Assembly: GCA_016081115.2 (NCBI GenBank)
Contig: CM071928.1
Span: 53,451,950 to 53,515,949 of the forward strand
Reading direction: 5' to 3'
DNA length: 64,000 nt
From: Rehmannia glutinosa
Lineage: Eukaryota; Streptophyta; Magnoliopsida; Lamiales; Orobanchaceae
Part shown: one piece after another, positions 57,906 through 64,000 of the stretch
Position numbering within the stretch: the stretch's first letter is position 1
How the letters are laid out: each line of letters begins with the position of its first letter
Translations under genes and position numbers: made by a program
The notes under the pieces: model-generated
Database searches by the model: none
The model's input: only the letters and a program-made list of their open reading frames with translations
What the model was told of the DNA's origin: nothing

Positions 57906-59804
57906 ATGTTCGGTATTCAAAGGGCTAACAGATTCCTTCACACAGTTTCATCTTTCTCTAGCCTCATCGACCAGTGCTTTTCAGTAACAAATCCCTCTAA
58001 TTCTTTGAAATTAATTCATGCCCAGCTGATAAAAGTCGGTTTAAATTCCAATGTATTTCTGAGTAATCGCTGTATTGATCTTTACCTGAAGTCCGGCTAT
58101 GTGAACGATGCTTTGAAGGCATTTCAAGACATGCCCAGTAAAAATATAATCTCTTGGAACTTAAACTTGAAAGTTCTTGTGAAGTGTTTCGATATCGAGA
58201 CAGCACACCGGGTGTTCGATGAAATGCCCGAAAGAGATGTTGTGAGTTGGAATACGATCATTTCGGGGTATATTTCATGTGGGTCTCTTGATACTGCCTG
58301 GGAAATCTTCTTAGAAATGCGAGATTATTGCATAAGGCCGAGTGAGTTTACATTTTCAATGTTGTTATGTTGTGTAAACTGTGGTAATTATGCTAAGGAA
58401 ATACATGGTCACATTATGAGAAATGGCGGATGCTATTCCAATTTGGTGGTTGGGAATTCCCTGATTGATGTGTATGGGAAGCTTGGCCTTGTGGATTATG
58501 CTCTTGCTGTGTTTTTGAGTATGGAGAAAGTGGATGTAGTTTCTTGGAATTCCATGATTTCTGGTTGCTGTAAATCTGGTCATGAACAATTTGCTTTACA
58601 TAAATTCTGGTTGATGGGAAGTAGTGGTTTCAAAGTGGATGAGTATACAGTGTCTGCAGTTCTCACTACTTGTTCTAACTTGCGAAATTTGGAAAAGGGT
58701 AAACAAATGTTCTGTCTCTGTATAAAGCTGGGGTTTCTTTGGAATACGGTTGTTTCGAGTGCAGCTATCGATCTGTTCTCTAAATGCAACAAAATGGAGA
58801 GTGCAATAAGCGTGTTTAACGAATCATATGTATTTGATTCAGCTATCTGCAATTCAATGATTGCTTGTTACGCGAGTCACAATTTAGTTGAGAATGCTCT
58901 GGAACTGTTTGTTGATACGTTTAAGGAAAATATCAGACCGACAGAATTCACTCTCAGCTGTGTTCTTCACTCTGCTGCTGTCTTTGTTCCAGTGGAGCAG
59001 GGTAGTCAACTTCATTGTTTGGTAATCAAAACAGGGTTTGAATTGGATGCAATTGTCGCCAGTTCTCTTGTAAATATGTATAGTAAATATGGATTAATTG
59101 ACTTTGCCATGAAGGTCTTTGCAGATATGATTTTTAGAGATTTGATAGCGTGGAATAGTATGATACAGGCGTTGACTCACAATGGCAAAGTAGTTGAAGC
59201 CATTTGCCTCTTTAAAAAGCTACTTCAAAGTGGTTTACATCCTGATCAGAAAACATTTTCTGGGGTTCTTTTAGCTTGCAGCTACGGTGGGTTTCTTGAG
59301 GAAGGCATGGCCATTTTTTCTTCTATGCATAAGCAGCACGGTGTCACCCCAATAAATGACCATTATGCCCTTCTTGTGGAAATGATGATTCGAGCTGGTA
59401 GAATTGATGAAGCAATAGATTTATTGCACACAACAAAATTTGAACCTCATGCTCTTATGTGGGAATCATTACTTCGTGCTTGTGGGGATTATGGGAATGT
59501 AAATTGGATTGAAAAGGTTGCAGAGAGATTGATGGAGTTGGAACCTCACTCGTCTCTTCCTTACTTGATTTTGGCTAACGCCTATGAACAGAGGGGTAGA
59601 TGGGAAAGCGTTGTTCGAGTGAGGAAGGAGATGAATAAAATGGCTCCTAAGGAAGTGGTTGACTGTAGTTGGATTGGTATAAAATGCCGTGTTCTTTCCT
59701 TTGAAGCAAAACAAATGATTCATTATGGTGGGAAGAATGTCTACTCGGTTTTGGAATTGTTGATGCGAGAAATGTGGGATGAAAATGATTCTTATTTTAA
59801 CTAA
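57906..59804 (+). CDS. Pentatricopeptide repeat (PPR) protein, P-L-S class with E domain
   Basis: 632 residues, one exon. Organelle RNA-binding protein, probably for RNA editing or processing in mitochondria or plastids; each repeat reads one base. About a dozen P, L and S motifs can be followed, for example KNIISWNLNLKVLVKCFD, RDVVSWNTIISGYIS, VDVVSWNSMISGCCKSG and RDLIAWNSMIQALTHNG, then an E-type C terminus (EPHALMWESLLRACGDYGN, LEPHSSLPYLILANAYEQRG). There is no DYW deaminase domain; it ends after a short E+-like tail. The N terminus (MFGIQRANRFLHTVSSFSS) is basic and Ser-rich, suiting an organelle transit peptide. The architecture resembles Arabidopsis At1g43980-type proteins, but orthology is not proven. 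The frame is intact and the ATG follows the TATA box closely. Confidence 0.92.
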   Translation: MFGIQRANRFLHTVSSFSSLIDQCFSVTNPSNSLKLIHAQLIKVGLNSNVFLSNRCIDLYLKSGYVNDALKAFQDMPSKNIISWNLNLKVLVKCFDIETAHRVFDEMPERDVVSWNTIISGYISCGSLDTAWEIFLEMRDYCIRPSEFTFSMLLCCVNCGNYAKEIHGHIMRNGGCYSNLVVGNSLIDVYGKLGLVDYALAVFLSMEKVDVVSWNSMISGCCKSGHEQFALHKFWLMGSSGFKVDEYTVSAVLTTCSNLRNLEKGKQMFCLCIKLGFLWNTVVSSAAIDLFSKCNKMESAISVFNESYVFDSAICNSMIACYASHNLVENALELFVDTFKENIRPTEFTLSCVLHSAAVFVPVEQGSQLHCLVIKTGFELDAIVASSLVNMYSKYGLIDFAMKVFADMIFRDLIAWNSMIQALTHNGKVVEAICLFKKLLQSGLHPDQKTFSGVLLACSYGGFLEEGMAIFSSMHKQHGVTPINDHYALLVEMMIRAGRIDEAIDLLHTTKFEPHALMWESLLRACGDYGNVNWIEKVAERLMELEPHSSLPYLILANAYEQRGRWESVVRVRKEMNKMAPKEVVDCSWIGIKCRVLSFEAKQMIHYGGKNVYSVLELLMREMWDENDSYFN

Positions 59805-60421
59805 TCAAATGGTTCGGAGGAAGGAAAGGCGAGTTAAGTGGCGTGGAAAGCAGATATCATGCTATGCTATTCGGTATGGATATTCTTACACGTTGGTATC
59901 TTTTTCTAAAGATAGTTTCGTGCCAACTCTTTGCAAATTACTGTGTGCGTTTCGACAAGTTTCAGTTGCAAATTACGTATGCTTATATTACATCACGAAG
60001 AATAAGTTTCACTTATTATTGGCAAGTATTATTAAATTCACTTTGGAAAACTGGACCTTGGCGTGTCAGGGAAGCCATTTAATTACCAGTATATAGATTT
60101 CATGATCTGTAATTTTGTACTAGTGAAACCATAATTGATCCCATTTACATTTGACTAAGAAAATGTAAGTAAATTGTATGCTTTCACATTTGACAGGATT
60201 TGTAGATGGTAATAAGGATCCCCTGTGGGCATGAATATTATGGCAGGGTCTGATAAACTGATTTGTATGATTTTGGTTCATCTCCTAACTAGTAGTTAAT
60301 TTTGGATATACTTTTGAAACCCAGTTTCTCCATGCAAATTCCGAATATTATCCATTTAAACCTGATGTCTCATATACTTCTTTATCGACATTGAATTCTT
60401 GTATGAATATTTGATATTTCC
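59805..60421 (+). other. 3' flank of the PPR gene
   Basis: No supported gene. Short open stretches occur just after the PPR stop (59843-60082) but show no recognised domain and no codon pattern I trust. Confidence 0.4.
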
Positions 60422-60694
60422 TATGTTTTGACCAGGTTTTCTGTCTACCTTGTCAATGTCATCACCACAAACGATACAATTAAGCTCGACAAGGAAACTG
60501 AAATTAGTGGAAGCATTAAGAAGCAGGTTGAGCTTAAAGACAAGTTGCATTTCTTGGCTCTTGTTTCCATTTTTATACTAGGACATAATTTCTCTAAATT
60601 CACTGTTCTGCTGCAGGTATTAAACGCGATTCAAGTGGCGGATAAAACAGAGAAACTTTCTGATATCTATGAGCAACAGAAATCACTCAGATAA
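60422..60694 (+). other. Possible downstream exon(s), unidentified
   Basis: Open plus-strand stretch ending in TAA at 60692-60694. Two exon-like parts may be present: one ending AAGAAGCAG before GT at about 60527, and one after a CTGCAG acceptor at 60616, encoding VLNAIQVADKTEKLSDIYEQQKSLR. The second looks like a real amphipathic helix. It could be a 3' exon of an alternative PPR transcript or of an unrelated small gene. I do not recognise it. Confidence 0.25.
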
Positions 60695-61490
60695 ACAAAC
60701 CATTCAGAGACATGAGCAGGATATTTCGCTATTGATGTGCCTGTATAGATACTTTTCTTTGTTGTATGTATAACAATGACACACAGATAAATCTAATAAT
60801 AGATGAGGAGTGTTCCAAAATTCTTACAACATAAATTACTTCTCTATTCTTAGTTAAATTAGTTTAGTTTATAAGCCCAGCTCACTGTATGAACTTGTTA
60901 TCCTACAACTAAAATATAGTGCAAGACAACTGTTAGCAGACACGGGATTTATAGAAATGCTTAAGTTTGATCCATCCTTGTTGTAAACGTCCATTGGTAA
61001 ACTCATTTTGATTCTCCATTCTTATTCAATTAAATTTTTGTGATATATGTTCATCTGAAATATGAAATACATAAGAAACATTAATATTATATAAAATAAT
61101 TATCAAGTTAAAATAAAAGATAAAAACTCTGTAAATTTATTAGCATTTTTTTAATAACGGGAACCCACGACCACTACCTTCTGGTGCGCACTGGGTAAAC
61201 CATCGGGCTTGACGCAATAGCTTGTAAGTCAAGTCGGTAAATCGCATTAGGTCTTGTGCGGCAGACTCGATCTAATAGTGCAGAGGTCTGGATACGAGTC
61301 ATGTTGTCATCTTTACCAAATAGATGATGATTTAGAAAGTCTAATTCAAAAAATTTGGTTTATCCATATATTTAGCTCAAAATGGACCTTCCTCGGAGTT
61401 GCTTGTCAAATTGAACCTCAACGCTCAAGATGACCGGAAAATTATAAATTGAGATTAAATAAAGTGCAGTTAACAAAAAAACCACGTGCC
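60695..61490. other. Intergenic DNA with a dispersed-repeat fragment
   Basis: AT-rich. A more GC-rich block at about 61158-61320 (CTGGGTAAACCATCGGGCTT, GTAAATCGCATTAGGTCTTG, GAGGTCTGGATACGAG) has the look of a dispersed plant repeat with a decayed box B-like end, perhaps SINE-related. No gene seen. Confidence 0.35.
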
Positions 61491-62049
61491 TGAAATTAGG
61501 TAAAATACCCCCCAACAAGGGGTATTAAGGAAAAATACCCCTTCATTATTAAACAATAAAAAATATCCTTTTTTCCTCCTGAAAAGTCTAAAATGCCCTT
61601 ATATTTAAAAAAACCAAAAAAAAAAAGAAAAAGAATATGAATAGGCGGGAACCCTTCATTTGCCCATTACTCTCTCTCTCCCTCTCACGTCCGACTCATC
61701 TTCCATTCTTCTCACCTTCCAACCCACGTCCGACTCCCGCTTTCTCTTCGACACGCGAACGTCCTCACGAGAACCTATTCCGACGAGCACTGTCCGACGA
61801 GTTGTTTGACGTCTCCGTTAGTGTTATCCATCGCGATTGTTTGACGTCTCCGTTTTTGAAAATCAAAGGTCATTCTTCGGTTGAAAAGGTTTGTTGTTTC
61901 ATTTTCTTCTCTTATATGTTTATTTTAGTTAGTTTTTTTGAACCATTTTGGGTTTTGTTTTGAAAACAAAATAATAAACAGTTTAGGGTTTCGTTATATG
62001 ACTCCAAACGAGATTTAACGTTGAATGATTCATATTTTACGGAGTTAAT

Positions 62050-62735
62050 GGTGTGTTTAGGTTGGAATGTGCTTGTACTTGGCTTTATTCCAACACTTTT
62101 TTGTTGCCCACCTATTAGCCATGTGCTTTGCCCACGGCGTTGCCCACATTAGTGCCCACGGCGTTGCCCACATGAGTGCCCACGTCGTTGCCCACTTCAG
62201 TGCCCACTTCTTTCCCCACTTTGTGGAGTATGTGATGTGTTGTGTGGAGTCTGTTGAGTCTATAATGTGTTTTTAGGTTGGCATATGTATGGATTTGGGT
62301 CTTTTCATGAATTTTTAATCTTGCCCACCTATTTGCCTTGCAGTCTGCCTACATGTTTGCCTACTTGTATCTAACACTACTTTGTGGAGTCTGTGACGTG
62401 TTGTGTGGATTTTATGATCATATTCTGTAGAGTCTATAATGTGTTTTTAGGTTGGAATATGTATGGACTTGGGTGTTTTTGATAATTTTTATCTTGCCCA
62501 CCTATTTGCTTTGATGCCACATGTGTGCCTACTTGTACCTAATACTACTTTGTGGGGTCTGTGACGTGTTGTGTGGAGTTTATGATCATCTTCTGTTGAG
62601 TCTATAATGTGCTTTTAGGTTGGAATATGTATGGACTTGGGTGTTTTTGAGAATTTTTCATCTTGCCCACCTATTTGCCTTGCATTATTCCGCCCACATG
62701 TCCGCTCTACTTGTACCTAACACTACTTTTCATTG
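62050..62735 (+). repeat. Tandem repeat of about 170 bp with TGCCCAC phrases
   Basis: About four imperfect units in the leader intron. The anchor GAGTCTATAATGTG recurs at 62256, 62430 and 62598 (periods 174 and 168), each followed by TTTTAGGTTGG, TATGTATGGA and CTTGCCCACCTATTTGC. The first unit also holds seven TGCCCAC phrases at 62110-62215, spaced 12 bases in places. Confidence 0.85.
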
Positions 62736-62750
62736 TGCAGTTCAAGAAAG

Positions 62751-63998
62751 ATGGCGCTTGTTCAAAACGAAAAGGACCAATTTCCAGCGAGATTAAGTGC
62801 TCGTTGCAATCTGAATGAGGAAGTAAACAGAATAGTTGGTTTTTTGAGCGTTAGGAATAGACAAAGGTTCAGGGAATCGTGCTTTGGCCAATTCATGGAT
62901 GTACGAAAGTTGAAATTTCAAGGCCAATTATATCTCCACCTTCTCTTTCGACAAGACAAGTCGATGTCATTGGACAAGATAACATTCCACTTCAACAATA
63001 AAGAGGCGATTTTGGAGTAATCAATTCTCATTGATCACAGGACTTGGTTTTGGGTCCAAGTCTACTATTCCATCGTCCTCGGGGATCTTCAAAAAATGCT
63101 TTAGGAGATTTAATCCCCTTTGCCTGATACATGTGGAAAACGCTTTAGAAGAATGGTCCAAGAAAGAGAAAGGGGATGGAGATATGACCCTTGTTTGGCT
63201 TTTTTGCTATGTTTCTTATACGGTGTTCTTCTTGTAAGAGACCGTAAAACCAAAAAGATTGTGGAAGAATATATTCACCTTGTCGATGATCTAGAAGCAT
63301 TTAATGCTTATCCTTGGGGAAGAGTAGCTTTCCATTTCTTGGTGAAAGAAACACGTGCCTGCATGGCCGAACGAGTAAAGGGTTTTTGGGAAAGAAAAGA
63401 AACGAAAGAAAAGCACGGTTTTGAGAACTTTGACATCCACGGCTTCCACCCTGCCTTACAAGTATGGGCATATGAGGCGATCCTAGCCGTCGCCAAATTG
63501 TGTGCCATCACAACAAAAGCTTCCAAGAATCGGGTGCCACGTAGAAGCCACGGTTTTTACATTTGATAAATTGAAAACAACAATCTTCAGGACTTTGCTT
63601 CCGGGGGATGATGATACGGTAAGCTTTTTAATCAATTTTTATTGTGTGTATGCATGCCAGCTACTGTGGGCACTTGTATGCCCACATTACTGCCCACATG
63701 TTTGCCCACCTTTAAATTTGACATTCACTACTGTACATGCTTATACCCACATGTTTGCCCACTTTTGTGCCCACACATTCGCCACATGTTTTTGACTTTT
63801 GTTTATATGTTTGTAGCTCGTTGTTCACAAACACCAAACCGCTGGAGCAAAACCGAGCAAAAATCGAGTCTTTGCAAAAACTTATTGTGTGGGAAGATGC
63901 ACTTGAGAAAGAGGATTTGAGAGAGAAAAATGAAGAAGAAAAAAAGAAGAAATCTTTGAAAAGAAAAATGTTTGAGGAAAAAAAGGAGGGTGAAGGTA
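62751..63998 (+). pseudogene. DUF1985 protein of the third MULE, broken and cut by the window edge
   Basis: ATG 62751 follows a TTGTGCAG acceptor at about 62741. DUF1985 pattern: RQRFRESCFGQFMDV (the S-x-FG start of the domain), LLFRQ, ITGLGFGSKS (near 63031-63060), YGVLLVRDRKTKKIV, LDDLEAFNAYPWG-like segment near 63280-63320 and HGFHPALQVWAYEAI (63440-63480). The frame breaks near 63015 and near 63150, so three pieces are needed. A donor after DDDT stands at about 63619 (GGTAAGC); the intron at 63619-63812 holds more TGCCCAC phrases, and the next exon (from about 63813) is Lys/Glu-rich coiled coil running off the edge. A ULP1 core would be expected beyond the window. Confidence 0.7.
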
Positions 63999-64000
63999 AT

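Larger units (their letters stand above)
61490..64000 (+). mobile_element. Start of a third ULP1/DUF1985-type MULE
   Basis: The left part has terminal-like AAATACCCC repeats (61500-61570: CCCCCCAACAAGGGGTATT, AAATACCCCTTC), a leader exon with a donor near 61889, a repeat-filled intron, and a DUF1985 gene. It is not the same subfamily as MULE copies 1 and 2: its introns carry TGCCCAC rather than TGTTTC phrases and the protein is clearly diverged. The exact terminus and target duplication were not fixed. Confidence 0.55.

Noticed and set aside
59843..60082. Open frame just after the PPR stop
   Set aside because: Biased towards Tyr, Phe and Leu from AT-rich sequence, overlaps other open frames, no domain; likely chance.
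60422..60694. Possible small gene ending in IYEQQKSLR
   Set aside because: Exon-like edges exist, but there is no recognised domain, no secure start and no link to a neighbour; listed only as a low-confidence other feature.
61158..61320. tRNA-like or SINE element
   Set aside because: A decayed box B-like sequence is present but no A box at the right distance, no cloverleaf and no poly-A end; kept only as a dispersed repeat fragment.
62110..62220. CRISPR-like array of regularly spaced repeats
   Set aside because: The repeated word is only 7 bases, the spacing varies and the context is a plant MULE intron; there are no cas genes and no prokaryotic features.

Overview
This is a stretch of plant nuclear genome, most likely a eudicot. 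The reasons are spliced genes with GT-AG introns, a P-L-S class PPR gene, Sirevirus-type Ty1/copia retrotransposons, Mutator-like elements (MULEs) carrying a ULP1-type protease gene, Stowaway and other MITEs, and long AT-rich intergenic DNA. I cannot name the species. No rRNA, tRNA, CRISPR or prokaryotic feature was seen.

Layout. (1) 1-22637 is one MULE (copy 1, transposase on the minus strand) broken by two Sirevirus insertions: A1 (minus strand, running off the left edge, ending at 3636) and A2 (plus strand, 5441-19560, both LTRs and a CAAGC target-site duplication). (2) 22638-37471 is a host gene island. It holds a 12-exon RIO1 kinase gene on the plus strand (23694-29853, every exon joins in frame) and, convergent to it, a two-exon plant-specific gene of unknown function (32965-30861, minus). 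Several MITEs lie in their introns and in the spacers. (3) 37472 to about 57785 is a second copy of the same MULE in the opposite orientation. It too is broken by two Sirevirus elements: A3 (40025-44807, minus, target duplication ACCGG, mostly internally deleted) and B (45313-53240, plus, target duplication CAAAA, gag and an extra ORF but no pol). (4) 57906-59804 is an intact intronless PPR gene. (5) About 61490-64000 begins a third ULP1/DUF1985-type MULE gene, with tandem repeats in its leader intron; it runs off the right edge.

How the parts relate. In the MULEs, a MuDR-type transposase gene (zinc-finger N terminus, DDE core, SWIM finger, CCHC knuckle) and a DUF1985 plus ULP1 (C48 peptidase) gene converge tail to tail. 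Both copies are mutated and none of the four genes reads through. Family A Sireviruses have gag, pol and a very long extra ORF in the position of the Sirevirus env-like gene. Family B keeps gag and a plant-transposon-domain ORF but lacks pol, so it must be mobilised in trans. All four retroelements landed in MULE DNA and none in the host genes.

The most interesting signals not explained by genes are: arrays of a TGTTTC/GAAACA phrase in every MULE intron and spacer, with an orientation switch near the ULP1-side end; six near-identical hairpin units in the leader of the family B LTR; repeated CGACCGGTCG palindromes in the same LTR; an Asp-to-Asn change at the expected catalytic Asp in both ULP1 copies; and indel-like scrambling between LTR copies at CAG/CTG and CG sites, which may be a base-calling artefact and calls for caution over individual frameshifts in the transposons.
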